A DNA stretch of 64,000 nt from Marinomonas sp. THO17 (GTDB lineage Bacteria; Pseudomonadota; Gammaproteobacteria; Pseudomonadales; Marinomonadaceae): the NCBI RefSeq assembly GCF_040436405.1, contig NZ_AP031575.1:3399501-3463500 (forward strand), in the 5' to 3' direction. A program made the translations under genes and the position numbers. Shown here one piece after another: positions 35,537-44,773 of this stretch (the stretch's first letter is position 1; each line of letters begins with the position of its first letter). The notes below the pieces were generated by a model. The model was not told the DNA's origin and searched no databases. It saw only the letters and a list, made by a program, of their open reading frames with translations.

Positions 35537-36228
35537 TACTCAATGCTCCTTGCTTGAGGCATTTGCTTTCTTTGTAGCAGATACAACAAGCACAGTACGA
35601 CAAAAGCAAAGCCCAGCATGAGTATGGATAAAGCATGTGCTTGATCGTATTGCAGGGCTTCTACGTGGTCGTAAATTTGTACAGAAATGACTTTGGTTTC
35701 CCCTGGAATATTGCCGCCTATCATTAATACCACGCCAAATTCTCCTACCGTGTGGGCAAACCCCAACACTGTAGCACTAAGAAAACCTGATTTTGCCAAT
35801 GGAAGTACGACTGTGAAAAAAGCATCTAATGGTGAGGCTCCTAATGTTGCAGCGGCATCCAAACGTGCATTGGGGATGTTGGCAAAAGCATTTTGCAGTG
35901 GTTGCATAACAAATGGCAAAGAATAAAGTAGGGAAGCCACTACTAATCCAGTAAAACTAAAAGGCAATGAACTGATACCCAGCTGTTGAAGCAGTTGTCC
36001 TATTTGTCCTTGTGGAGCAAGCATAATCAGCAAGTAAAAACCTAATACACTGGGTGGTAGTACTAAAGGCATGGCTACAATAGCATTAATTGGTGCTTTC
36101 CATATGGATTGCGTACGTGCCAGCCACCATGCGACTGGCGTGCACGCGATCAGGAGTATCAAGGTAACCAGACCGGCAAGTTTTAATGTCAGCCATATGG
36201 CGGTTAAGTCTTCTGCGGTTAGCACCAT
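35536..36228 (-). CDS. modB: Molybdate ABC transporter permease
   Basis: ModB is the membrane channel of the uptake system. The 230-residue protein has five or six helices and the ABC contact loop AAATLGASPLDAFFTVVLPL (the EAA motif). HTVGEFGVVLMIGGNIPG is typical of the molybdate permease branch. One base separates it from modA and it shares one base with modC. Confidence 0.94.
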   Translation of the reverse strand: MVLTAEDLTAIWLTLKLAGLVTLILLIACTPVAWWLARTQSIWKAPINAIVAMPLVLPPSVLGFYLLIMLAPQGQIGQLLQQLGISSLPFSFTGLVVASLLYSLPFVMQPLQNAFANIPNARLDAAATLGASPLDAFFTVVLPLAKSGFLSATVLGFAHTVGEFGVVLMIGGNIPGETKVISVQIYDHVEALQYDQAHALSILMLGFAFVVLCLLYLLQRKQMPQARSIE

Positions 36229-36229
36229 A

Positions 36230-37036
36230 CTAGTTTTTCCTCATGGTTAGATAACCAAATTGCGCAATGCGTTGTTGAACCTCTGGACTTAATAAGTAAT
36301 TCATAAAATGCTTGGCTAGTTTGGGGTGTGTGCTGTGCGAGAGAATAACCCCAGCTTGTTTTATGGCTTCGTAGTCTTCTTCAGGCAAAGCCAGAATAAA
36401 GACTGGGTCTTGTTTTGTTCTTGGTGTCATGCGAGCCTGAGAAAGGGCAATGAATCCCATATCCACGTTGCCTGAATGAAGGAATTGGTAGGTTTGTCCT
36501 ATGTTCTCACCCATTACTAATCGCGTTTGTAAGGTCTGCCAAAGAGACAATTTTTGCAGAATTTGCTGTGCCGCTAGCCCATAAGGGGCTAATTTCGGAT
36601 TGGCGATGGCAAGATGTTTGGCTTGTAATAAACGTTCACTTAATTGGTCGAGACGGATGGGCGAGGTTGACCATAACGCCAATTGACCTCTGGCATAAAT
36701 GACATATGAATCAGCAATGGCTAGTTGGTTTTCAATCAGTTTTTGCGGTTTATCTTGATCGGCTGATAGAAAAATATCGAAAGGTGCTTGATGACGAATT
36801 TGTGCATATAGCTTTCCTGATGAGCCATAAGACACAAGAAGCTTGTGACCCGTTAACGCTTGATAATCTTCCGCTATGGCCTGAATAGGTCGAATAAAGT
36901 TGGATGCGACAGCAAGTCGTAAAGTTTCTGCAGCGGTAACGGAAGCTGCGAGTGAGGCGGTTATGAAGACAAAACCGAGGCGCACAAGCTGGCTAATTTT
37001 GCCAAAATGCCTGCGCAATGCCGCGGATTTTTTCAT
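36230..37036 (-). CDS. modA: Molybdate-binding periplasmic protein
   Basis: The 268-residue protein starts with a signal peptide (twin basic region, then LVRLGFVFITASLAASVTAA). The mature part has the ModA markers LRLAVASNFIRP, SYGSSGKLYAQI with the oxyanion-contact serines, and FDIFLSADQDKP. It captures molybdate or tungstate for ModBC. The frame is open upstream to 37201, but the ATG at 37036 begins the signal peptide and has AGGACA before it. The extra upstream part overlaps the Rieske gene and is not protein-like. Confidence 0.93.
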   Translation of the reverse strand: MKKSAALRRHFGKISQLVRLGFVFITASLAASVTAAETLRLAVASNFIRPIQAIAEDYQALTGHKLLVSYGSSGKLYAQIRHQAPFDIFLSADQDKPQKLIENQLAIADSYVIYARGQLALWSTSPIRLDQLSERLLQAKHLAIANPKLAPYGLAAQQILQKLSLWQTLQTRLVMGENIGQTYQFLHSGNVDMGFIALSQARMTPRTKQDPVFILALPEEDYEAIKQAGVILSHSTHPKLAKHFMNYLLSPEVQQRIAQFGYLTMRKN

Positions 37037-37071
37037 GATAAATGTGTCCTGAGAATGGTCTTTGAAAGCAA

Positions 37072-37398
37072 TCAGGCGAGCAATAAATAGCAATTTCCTT
37101 GTTCTATGCCAACCGTCGCTTTTTTCAGATGACTGCCTTGGCAAGGTCCTGTAATACAGGTGCCATCTAGTGGTGAAAATAAAGCACCATGATGCTGGCA
37201 TTTGAGGTAATCCTCGTCTGCGACTTGATCCTGTTCGGACCAGTTCAACGTTTTGTTTTGATGTGGGCAGCGGTTTTCGTAGGCAATGATTTCACCCTGC
37301 TGACGAGTGATCAAAAAGTTGTAATTTTCAATTTTTAGGTTAAGCGCTTTTCCTTCGGGTAGGTCTTGCGCATTAGGTATTAAATGCTTTTGAAACAC
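37072..37398 (-). CDS. Rieske [2Fe-2S] ferredoxin-like protein
   Basis: This 108-residue protein has a Rieske cluster site with C44-P-H46 and, after 20 residues, C67-Q-H-H70-G. It is a soluble one-domain form, like those that deliver electrons to oxygenases or act alone. It lies 35 bases upstream of modA in the same direction, so it may be the first gene of the molybdate operon. That pairing is unusual. The partner enzyme is unknown. Length and cluster residues are intact. Confidence 0.87.
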   Translation of the reverse strand: MFQKHLIPNAQDLPEGKALNLKIENYNFLITRQQGEIIAYENRCPHQNKTLNWSEQDQVADEDYLKCQHHGALFSPLDGTCITGPCQGSHLKKATVGIEQGNCYLLLA

Positions 37399-37625
37399 GT
37401 GATGACCGTACTTTTTTATAATGATTAGAGTGACAAAAATAAACTGAAGCTAGGCTTCCATTTATTACCGATTGAAATAACGAAACTCAGGAAAATATCG
37501 GTGCCCTATACTTTCCAACTATAAAGACTCTAATTCGCTAAGTTAATCGAGTCAATATGCAAGAATTGAGTTAGTTTACTTTTCATCGTTGCTTGGCTTG
37601 GCTTTGCTCCCTATACTTGCCACCC

Positions 37626-39926
37626 ATGGCCAGAAAATCACCGCAAAAATCGTCTCGAAAATCCTCGCATAAAGGTAAAAATTCCTCTCAGCCTTCTTTC
37701 CTGAAGCGCTGCTTTCTTCGTTTGTTTAAATGGTTATTATTGATTGGACTGGTAGCAAGCGTACCCTTTGCTATATGGGTATGGTGGCTAAATGATCAGG
37801 TAGTGAGCCGGTTTGAAGGACAGAAGTGGCAGGTGCCTGCTGAGGTTTACAGTGCTCCTATTATTCTGAAGAGCGGTGCTCCTTGGAAGAAGCAAGATTT
37901 AGAAACCTTATTGGAAGACACAGGTTATCGCTTTGGGCGTAACAGTCAAAAAGTGGGGTGGGCGGCTCGTAGTCGTACAAAAGTGAGTGCCCACTTGCGT
38001 TCTTATATTGATCATCAAGGTTACCATGAAAGTGAGCGGCGTATTTTTTCGTTTGAAAATGGACGCTTACAAATCAATGCGTTAAATGGTGATAGCGTTG
38101 CTGAAGCACGCATTGAGCCGCAACGCATTGGCTTTTTATACGGTGGTAATACCGAAAGTCGCCAGATTCTCACCTATGATCAAATTCCGCAAACTTTGCT
38201 CGACATTCTGGTTGCCGTAGAGGATAGGGATTTCTATGATCATTGGGGGATTTCCATTATCGGCATTGCTCGCGCCTTGGTCGTAAATTTGACTCATGGT
38301 GCCCGTCGTCAAGGTGGATCTACCTTAACTCAGCAATTAGTAAAGAACATGTATTTGAGTTCGGAGCGAACCTATACACGTAAGCTGACTGAAGTCATTA
38401 TGAGTTTGTTGCTTGAATATCACTATTCTAAGCAAGACATCATCACAGCCTATATGAACGAAGTGTATTTGGCGCAATTCGGTAATAGCGCATTACATGG
38501 ATTTGCAGCGGCCAGTCAGCATTTCTTTGGACGTCCATTGAATGAGTTGAATATTGATGAATATGCCTTGCTGGTTGGTATGGTAAAAGGCCCTTCACTC
38601 TATAATCCGCAGCGCTCACCACAAAGGGCCAAGTCAAGACGCAATGTTGTATTGGGCGTGTTGAAAAGCCAAGGACGACTGACGGAGCAGGACTACCAAA
38701 GCCTGATCCAGCAGCCGATTAAGCTGGCTGATAACAAGCGTCAAAAGTCCATTTATGGGGATTATTTGGATCTGGTCGCCTTACAATTGTCCCGTGATTT
38801 TGATGAGATTACCTTAGCCACCCAGAATTTAAAAATTTACACCGGAGTGGACATTCGTGCGCAGCTGGCAGCAAGCCAAGCGATGCAGCGTCAGGTAGCG
38901 AATTTAGAACAAGGCGACCCCAAACTTAAAGGCTTACAAGGCGCTATGGTGGTAACAGATACGCGTACGGGACAAGTACGTGCCATCGTTGGATCCAGTG
39001 ATCAATATTATACCGGTTTTAACCGTGCACTAGGTGCGGTGCGACCAATCGGTTCATTGGTCAAGCCGCCCTTGTATTTATCGGCTTTGGCCACTGGTCG
39101 ATATACCTGGTGGAGTAAAGTTGAGGACAAACGTTTGCGTTTCAAAGTCGGTAGAGAGGTGTGGGCTCCTGAAAACTACGACAGACGTGAACATGGTGAG
39201 GTGCATTTATACGAAGCTATGGCGAAATCCTATAATTTGGCGACGCTTGCTTTGGCGAATCAAATCGGCTTTGATCGTATTGGAGAGACGTTACGTCAGC
39301 TTGGTGTAAAACGTCCCTTTACTATGCATCCAGCTATGGCGTTAGGAGCATTAGAGCTTTCTCCTTTTGAAGTATCTCGCTTGTATCAACCGATTGCTTC
39401 ACAGGGGCAAAGCAATGAGTTAGGTGTAGTCTTGGCGGTAATGGATCAAGATAACCGTTTGTTGAAGCGCTTTAACCGTCAAACAGAGGTGCCATTTACG
39501 GATGGCGTGTTGGCTGTGACCTTGGATGGTATGACAAAAACACCGCAGATTGGTACAGCTCGAGCGGCACAAGCAGCCTTTCCTGAGCTTACATTTGCCG
39601 CAAAAACGGGCACCACCAACCAGCAAAAAGACAGTTGGTATGTGGGGATCACTGGAGACTATGCCACCACAGTTTGGTTAGGTGATGATGATAATGTGCC
39701 GATGAAGATTACGGGTAGCAGTGGCGCTCAAAAAGTCTGGATAGACTTTACACAGCATGTGAATCCAACTTCACTATCGTCTGCATTGCCACATGGTGTA
39801 GGACGTTTTCAAGTATTAAAAGACAGCTTTGAGTTGGCTGCTGATCGTTGTAATGATAAGGTGTCTTTGGCCTTTATTTTGGGGACTGAGCCTAAGAAGT
39901 CGACTTCATGTATCTGGCCTTTTTGA
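37626..39926 (+). CDS. mrcB: Penicillin-binding protein 1B
   Basis: A two-function peptidoglycan synthase of 766 residues. A basic cytoplasmic tail rich in Lys and Ser is followed by one membrane helix (about 36-58) and a UB2H-like region. The glycosyltransferase (GT51) has catalytic Glu in VEDRDFYDHWG (about residue 197) and GGSTLTQQLVKNMYL. The transpeptidase has SLVK (about 476), SYN (about 534) and KTGTT (about 658). No ribosome binding site is seen before the ATG at 37626, although a promoter-like TTGCTT-N17-TATACT ends eight bases before it. A TTG at 37593 is the other start. Confidence 0.93.
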   Translation: MARKSPQKSSRKSSHKGKNSSQPSFLKRCFLRLFKWLLLIGLVASVPFAIWVWWLNDQVVSRFEGQKWQVPAEVYSAPIILKSGAPWKKQDLETLLEDTGYRFGRNSQKVGWAARSRTKVSAHLRSYIDHQGYHESERRIFSFENGRLQINALNGDSVAEARIEPQRIGFLYGGNTESRQILTYDQIPQTLLDILVAVEDRDFYDHWGISIIGIARALVVNLTHGARRQGGSTLTQQLVKNMYLSSERTYTRKLTEVIMSLLLEYHYSKQDIITAYMNEVYLAQFGNSALHGFAAASQHFFGRPLNELNIDEYALLVGMVKGPSLYNPQRSPQRAKSRRNVVLGVLKSQGRLTEQDYQSLIQQPIKLADNKRQKSIYGDYLDLVALQLSRDFDEITLATQNLKIYTGVDIRAQLAASQAMQRQVANLEQGDPKLKGLQGAMVVTDTRTGQVRAIVGSSDQYYTGFNRALGAVRPIGSLVKPPLYLSALATGRYTWWSKVEDKRLRFKVGREVWAPENYDRREHGEVHLYEAMAKSYNLATLALANQIGFDRIGETLRQLGVKRPFTMHPAMALGALELSPFEVSRLYQPIASQGQSNELGVVLAVMDQDNRLLKRFNRQTEVPFTDGVLAVTLDGMTKTPQIGTARAAQAAFPELTFAAKTGTTNQQKDSWYVGITGDYATTVWLGDDDNVPMKITGSSGAQKVWIDFTQHVNPTSLSSALPHGVGRFQVLKDSFELAADRCNDKVSLAFILGTEPKKSTSCIWPF

Positions 39927-40015
39927 GGGATTGAGAGGTTTTTATGATGTATGTTAGACCCTTTTCTCTTGTATGTTGTTGTTTTTGAAAAAATAAGCGC
40001 TTGGGTTGCTGTGCA

Positions 40016-40843
40016 ATGAGTGTTTTACGTCGATTAATGAATGCCTTTGGCTTATTTCTGGCCTTATGTTGCGCAAAGCTGTATGCCGAGAGTGTCACGA
40101 ATTGTAGTGTTTTAACGGCCACTGGCAATTCTGAATATCCCCCTTTTTTGTGGCGTGATGCGGCTGAGCCAAATCAACTTCAAGGCAGTAACCGACTTAT
40201 CATTGATGAGCTAAGTCGTCGCATTAAAATGCCGATTCTTTTACAGCATGTAGGCCCTTGGTCACGAGCGCAAAGTGAAGTGAAAACTGGTCGCGTGGAT
40301 ATCATGGCGGGTGTCTTTTATACCCGTCATCGTGCTGATTATATGGATTACTTTACGCCAGTGCTTTTACATACCAAGAGTGTTGTTTGGCAACGTAAAT
40401 CAGCCGCTTTTGCTTATCATGGCAAAGAAGATCTAATAGGTCATTGGGGCGTTACCGTCATAAATAATAGCTTTGGTGAAGAGTTTGATCGTTTCGCAAC
40501 CGAGCAGCTTAATATTTTAACTGTTGCCAGTTTGTCTCAAGCGTTAAAAATGTTAGCCAGTAATAAGGTTGATTATGCTTTGTATGAGATGCGTCCTGCA
40601 CAAGCTTATGCCAGCCTGTTAAGAGTGGATGATCAGCTAGCTGCAGTCGAGCCGCATATTAGTAGTGAAGGCTTGTATTTGACTCTGTCAAAAGCCTCAC
40701 CTTGTAATACCTCTTTTATTCGTCATCAAATTGCCATTGCATTACAAGATATGAGTCAAGGAGGTTTTATGGAGCAGGCTTTACAACAAGGCATGGAAGA
40801 CTGGCAAAGCAGTTCGTCTCAATCCTTGCTAATTAAAGACTGA
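40016..40843 (+). CDS. Periplasmic solute-binding protein, family 3-like
   Basis: The 275-residue protein has a signal peptide (about residues 1-24, ending LYA) and the order of a family 3 binding protein: a first strand with TGNSEYPPFLW, then SNRLIIDELSRR, DIMAGVFYTRHRADYMDYF, and a later VDYALYEMRP. Such proteins bind amino acids or act as sensors. No permease or ATPase lies beside it, so transport is not assured. The ATG at 40016 is preferred over TTG at 40001. The last 25 bases overlap the end of glgA on the other strand. Confidence 0.85.
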   Translation: MSVLRRLMNAFGLFLALCCAKLYAESVTNCSVLTATGNSEYPPFLWRDAAEPNQLQGSNRLIIDELSRRIKMPILLQHVGPWSRAQSEVKTGRVDIMAGVFYTRHRADYMDYFTPVLLHTKSVVWQRKSAAFAYHGKEDLIGHWGVTVINNSFGEEFDRFATEQLNILTVASLSQALKMLASNKVDYALYEMRPAQAYASLLRVDDQLAAVEPHISSEGLYLTLSKASPCNTSFIRHQIAIALQDMSQGGFMEQALQQGMEDWQSSSSQSLLIKD

Positions 40844-42255
40844 TACAAGTCTTGCCAATTATCTGTGACGCTTTCCCAGCTGTGGTCGTATTGCATGGCA
40901 TTTAACTGTCTTTGTTTCCATTTATCGGTTTGACGATAAGCTTCCATAGCACGCCACATACAAGCACTTAAAGCCTCCTTGTTGGCTTCTTCAAAATGAA
41001 AGCCATTGGCTGTATTACCTATTTCAAATACAGTATCTGCTAGACCTCCCGTTTGTCTAACGAGAGGTAAGGTTCCATATTTCAGTGCGTATAATTGTGT
41101 TAATCCACAAGGCTCGAAGCGAGATGGAATCAGTAATACATCAACGCCAGCTTGTAGGCGATGCGAATAGGCTTCGTCGTAACCTAGGCGAATGGCAACT
41201 TGCTGAGGGTAGCGCTTTTCCAATGCCAAAAACCCTTCTTCTAGGTATTTATCTCCAGACCCTAAAAGGACAAATTTCACCCCAGTATCTAAAAACTCAG
41301 GTAATGCCTGAAGAACCAAATCCAGACCCTTTTGCTCTGTGAGGCGGCTGACGACACCAAACAGCAGTTGCGATGTATCTTGGTTTAACTTGTTTTCTTG
41401 CAATAGGGCTTGTTTATTGGCGTTTTTATTGTCTAAAGTGTTTGAGTCATATGTTTGTGCTATGTGCTCATCTTTGGCTGGGTTCCATTGTTGATAATCG
41501 ACACCATTTAAGATGCCTGTTAATTTATCAGACATGGCATTTAATACCCCGTCTAGTCCATCGCCATATTCCGGCGTCAGTATTTCTCGAGCGTAGGTGG
41601 GGCTTACTGTTGTAATGGCGTCAGCATACACTAGGCCGGCTTTGAGGCCGGAAAAGCGTCCGTAGAATTCCATACCATGCATAGTGAGTAAATCGTAAGA
41701 GATTTGTGTGTCAGCAAATTTATGCATATCAAAACTGCCGTTGTATCTCAGATTATGGACAGTAGTCACTATGGGAGGATGAGGTAATTTCCAACTGGCG
41801 AGATACGCAGCAGCAAAACCGGTTTGCCAATCGTTTAGATGCAAAATGTCTGCTTGCCATTCGCTGATGCTAGTGTCTACCACAAGCTTTGCCGCAGCCC
41901 AGGAGAGTGCGCAAAAACGCAGATGATTGTCGGCAAAGTCCTGACCATTCTGGTCCACGTAAGGACCAAAATCACGCTCATATAAGGCTTGGCACTGAAG
42001 CAACCAAATAGGAGTGTTGTTTTCTTTTATGCGAGTTTCAAGAATACGTAAATCCCCCACACCAAAAGGGTTACCTAAGTTGATAGATCGCAGAATTGGG
42101 TCTACCTTTTCTAATATGCCTTGATATGCTGGCATGATGAGTTTGACGTCATGGCCTTTGTTTCGCAGAGCAAGAGGCAAGGCCCCTGCGACATCAGCCA
42201 ATCCGCCAGTTTTTATCAAAGGGTAAATTTCCGAGGCTGCGAATAGTATTTTCAT
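40819..42255 (-). CDS. glgA: Glycogen synthase
   Basis: GlgA adds glucose from ADP-glucose to glycogen. The 478-residue protein has the N-terminal ADP-glucose site KTGGLADVAGALP (about residues 15-27), HLNDWQTGFAAAY, and the C-terminal GT5 region RFEPCGLTQLYALKYGTLP with TGGLADTV. It is divergent from glgC, with 90 bases between, so the two genes for glycogen from glucose-1-phosphate are controlled from one short region. No branching enzyme is in the window. Confidence 0.95.
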   Translation of the reverse strand: MKILFAASEIYPLIKTGGLADVAGALPLALRNKGHDVKLIMPAYQGILEKVDPILRSINLGNPFGVGDLRILETRIKENNTPIWLLQCQALYERDFGPYVDQNGQDFADNHLRFCALSWAAAKLVVDTSISEWQADILHLNDWQTGFAAAYLASWKLPHPPIVTTVHNLRYNGSFDMHKFADTQISYDLLTMHGMEFYGRFSGLKAGLVYADAITTVSPTYAREILTPEYGDGLDGVLNAMSDKLTGILNGVDYQQWNPAKDEHIAQTYDSNTLDNKNANKQALLQENKLNQDTSQLLFGVVSRLTEQKGLDLVLQALPEFLDTGVKFVLLGSGDKYLEEGFLALEKRYPQQVAIRLGYDEAYSHRLQAGVDVLLIPSRFEPCGLTQLYALKYGTLPLVRQTGGLADTVFEIGNTANGFHFEEANKEALSACMWRAMEAYRQTDKWKQRQLNAMQYDHSWESVTDNWQDLYQSLISKD

Positions 42256-42345
42256 GGTTAGGTGTCTTTAGTTTGTGTAGTAGGTTGTTGAAGTATACCT
42301 AACTGACGTTTGGATGAGAGTCATTTATTACTTTAAGGGCAACAC

Positions 42346-43662
42346 ATGGATTTAAATACTGCGTGTACAAATACCTTGGCTATTATTTTGGCTGGTGGAC
42401 GAGGCTCTAGGTTAAAACAGTTAACGGATCAACGCTCTAAGCCTGCCGTTCCTATCGCGGGGAAGTATAAAATTATTGATTTCCCACTATCAAATTGTAT
42501 CAATTCAGGCATGCGCCGCATTGCTGTTTTGACGCAATATCGATCTCATACTTTGAATCAGCATGTGCAAAGGGGGTGGAACTTTTTACGTTCGGACTTT
42601 AATGAATTTATTGAATTATGGCCCGCTCAGCAACAAACGGGAGGTGATTGGTATCGAGGAACAGCGGATGCCGTTTATCAGAATTTAGCAATGATAAAAG
42701 ATTTGCACAGCGAATACATTTTGGTGTTAGCGGGGGATCATGTTTACAAACAAGATTACAGCTTGATGCTTCGGGAACACATTGCCAGTGGCGCCGATGT
42801 CACAGTCTCTTGTATTGAAGTGCCTGTAGCGGAAGCGAACCAGTTCGGCATAATGCATGTGGATAATGAGGACAATATCATTGCTTTTGAAGAGAAACCC
42901 AGTCATCCACCAACCATGCCAGGTAAAACCGATGTGTCATTAGCCAGTATGGGAATCTATATTTTCAATACCAAGTTTCTTTCTGAGAACCTGTGTTCAG
43001 ATGCCAAAGATATGGAATCCAGTCACGATTTTGGTAAAGATTTAATTCCCTATTTTGTTGGTCGCTGCAAAATCAAAGCGCATCACTTTTCAAGAAGTGT
43101 AGTGTCGAACTCAAGTTACCCTAAGCGAGCTTATTGGCGTGACGTGGGAACTTTAACCGCTTACTGGGAAGCCAATATGGACCTGACTAAGCTGGTGCCT
43201 GAATTGGATTTGTATGATGAATGTTGGCCGATTCGTACTGCCCATTATCAGCGACCAGCTGCCAAGTTTAATTACAATTATGAAGAGCGAATCGGTACGG
43301 CACTGAATTCAGTGGTATCGGCAGGTTGTATTGTTTCTGGTTCTACAGTTGAGCAGTCTATTTTATTTAATAATGTGCGAGTGAATTCCTATTCCTATGT
43401 TAACAAAAGTGTTATTTTGCCACGCTGCGACATAGGTCGACATTGTCGGCTCAACAATGTCATCGTTGATTCCGATTGCCGTATTCCAGAAGGAACGATA
43501 ATTGGTGAAGATGAGCAAGCGGATAAAGCACGTTTTTACCGTAATGACGACGGCATTACCTTAGTGACTCAAGATATGATAGAGGCATTATCTGTGCCAT
43601 CTTCTATTCCATCACCCGCTCCACCCGTTGAAATAAGTTCGCCATTAGTGCTTGAAAAGTGA
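42346..43662 (+). CDS. glgC: Glucose-1-phosphate adenylyltransferase
   Basis: GlgC makes ADP-glucose from ATP and glucose-1-phosphate. The 438-residue protein has the nucleotide site LAGGRGSRLKQLTDQRSKPA, the conserved DFPLSNCINSG, and the sugar-binding FEEKPSHP. A left-handed beta helix ends the protein, with a short Pro/Ser-rich tail (about residues 420-438) that is not typical. AAGGGC precedes the ATG. It is divergent from glgA. Confidence 0.95.
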   Translation: MDLNTACTNTLAIILAGGRGSRLKQLTDQRSKPAVPIAGKYKIIDFPLSNCINSGMRRIAVLTQYRSHTLNQHVQRGWNFLRSDFNEFIELWPAQQQTGGDWYRGTADAVYQNLAMIKDLHSEYILVLAGDHVYKQDYSLMLREHIASGADVTVSCIEVPVAEANQFGIMHVDNEDNIIAFEEKPSHPPTMPGKTDVSLASMGIYIFNTKFLSENLCSDAKDMESSHDFGKDLIPYFVGRCKIKAHHFSRSVVSNSSYPKRAYWRDVGTLTAYWEANMDLTKLVPELDLYDECWPIRTAHYQRPAAKFNYNYEERIGTALNSVVSAGCIVSGSTVEQSILFNNVRVNSYSYVNKSVILPRCDIGRHCRLNNVIVDSDCRIPEGTIIGEDEQADKARFYRNDDGITLVTQDMIEALSVPSSIPSPAPPVEISSPLVLEK

Positions 43663-43701
43663 AAATTTGATCGCATTAGTAGAGTTCGACCTGTGCGTTG
43701 T

Positions 43702-43728
43702 GGTTATCCCCGCAAGCTGTGGATAACC
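43702..43728. promoter_or_regulatory. Inverted pair of DnaA-box-like sites
   Basis: GGTTATCC (43702-43709) and GGATAACC (43721-43728) face each other across eleven bases. The right arm contains a perfect DnaA box on the - strand (TTATCCACA, 43726-43718). The left contains TTATCCCCG, one class weaker. The pair lies between glgC and ribE, in a 213-base gap without a gene. Confidence 0.5.
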
Positions 43729-43875
43729 CTATTGGTGAATCAATGATAACTTATTGAAGGCCAGTGAAAATGGTGCTTTGCTTGGGAGTGTTCAATTCTT
43801 CTTCAGTCCCGAAAATAAGTATAATTGTTACGCATCTTTGTTTGATTTTTATGCTGTTCAGAAGTAGGGGAAGGC

Positions 43876-44508
43876 ATGTTTACTGGTATTATTCAAGGCC
43901 GAGCAAATGTTCAGTCGGTTACTCAAGTTGGCCGCAATAAGCGTTTGGTTATCATCTTTCCAGAAGGCGTAATGTTAGGACAACAACTGGGTGCCAGTGT
44001 TGCTATTAATGGTGTTTGTTTGACCGTGGCGGAAATAGCTCATGATGTACTGACCTTTGATGTAATCGATACCACACTTGCTTTAACGAATATTGGTGAC
44101 TTGCAAGTGGGAGATGAGGTGAACTTTGAACGTGCTGCACGAATGGGAGATGAAATTGGTGGGCATGTGATGTCTGGACACATTATGACGTCCGTGACTG
44201 TGTCTCGTGTGGAACGTGTAGGTGAAAGCGTACACATTCGCTTTGTTACTGATCGCCAGGACGAAGTAGATGCGCGACGTTATCTTTTTGATAAGGGATA
44301 TGTCGGCTTGAACGGTGCCAGTTTGACGATCAGTGCCATTGGTGATGATTGGTTGGAAGTCTCATTGATTCCTGAAACTTTACGTTTAACCACATTTGAT
44401 TCTCTTGCCGTTGGCGATAAGGTTAATCTGGAGATAGACGCACATACGCAAGCGACTGTGGATACGGTAGAGCGCGTTTTGAAAGAGAAAGGCATAGTGT
44501 TGCCATAG
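43876..44508 (+). CDS. ribE: Riboflavin synthase alpha chain
   Basis: This enzyme joins two lumazine molecules into riboflavin. The 210-residue protein has two lumazine-binding repeats: the first starts MFTGIIQG with INGVCLTV, the second starts GGHVMSGHIM with NGASLTIS. It lies alone, without ribD, ribB or ribH. AGTAGGGGAAGGC precedes the ATG. I see no FMN riboswitch before it. Confidence 0.95.
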   Translation: MFTGIIQGRANVQSVTQVGRNKRLVIIFPEGVMLGQQLGASVAINGVCLTVAEIAHDVLTFDVIDTTLALTNIGDLQVGDEVNFERAARMGDEIGGHVMSGHIMTSVTVSRVERVGESVHIRFVTDRQDEVDARRYLFDKGYVGLNGASLTISAIGDDWLEVSLIPETLRLTTFDSLAVGDKVNLEIDAHTQATVDTVERVLKEKGIVLP

Positions 44509-44591
44509 TAAAGTTGCGAATCCGTTCAGAATACTGATTTGCTTCTTCCTTAGTATTCATTCATCTATTAACACCGAGCTGGTGAAATAAA

Positions 44592-44707
44592 TGGAGTCTG
44601 TGCAGGATTTTCGGTAGAATGCTCGCCAAATTCTAACCAGATAACATGTTGATCAGCTTGCCGATCAGACTCGAGCAGCCAATCCTTTGTGGATCATAGG
44701 GATTGGC
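44592..44707 (+). promoter_or_regulatory. Candidate lepA promoter and structured leader
   Basis: TGGAGT (44592-44597) and TAGAAT (44615-44620) are 17 bases apart. Downstream in the leader, TGATC (44650-44654) faces GATCA (44663-44667), and GCCAATCC (44678-44685) faces GGATTGGC (44700-44707). The leader would be about 145 bases long with two hairpins. Role unknown. Confidence 0.4.
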
Positions 44708-44773
44708 CAGTGCGCGACCATTTCTCGTCAGCCTGTCATCATTTTAATATCGCTTTTATAGTGTGAGAAAATA

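Noticed and set aside
37037-37201. N-terminal extension of modA by 55 residues
   Set aside because: It runs over the end of the Rieske gene and is not protein-like; the signal peptide starts at 37036.
43663-43875. FMN riboswitch before ribE
   Set aside because: The conserved FMN element sequences are not present and the gap is only 213 bases with a DnaA-box-like pair.
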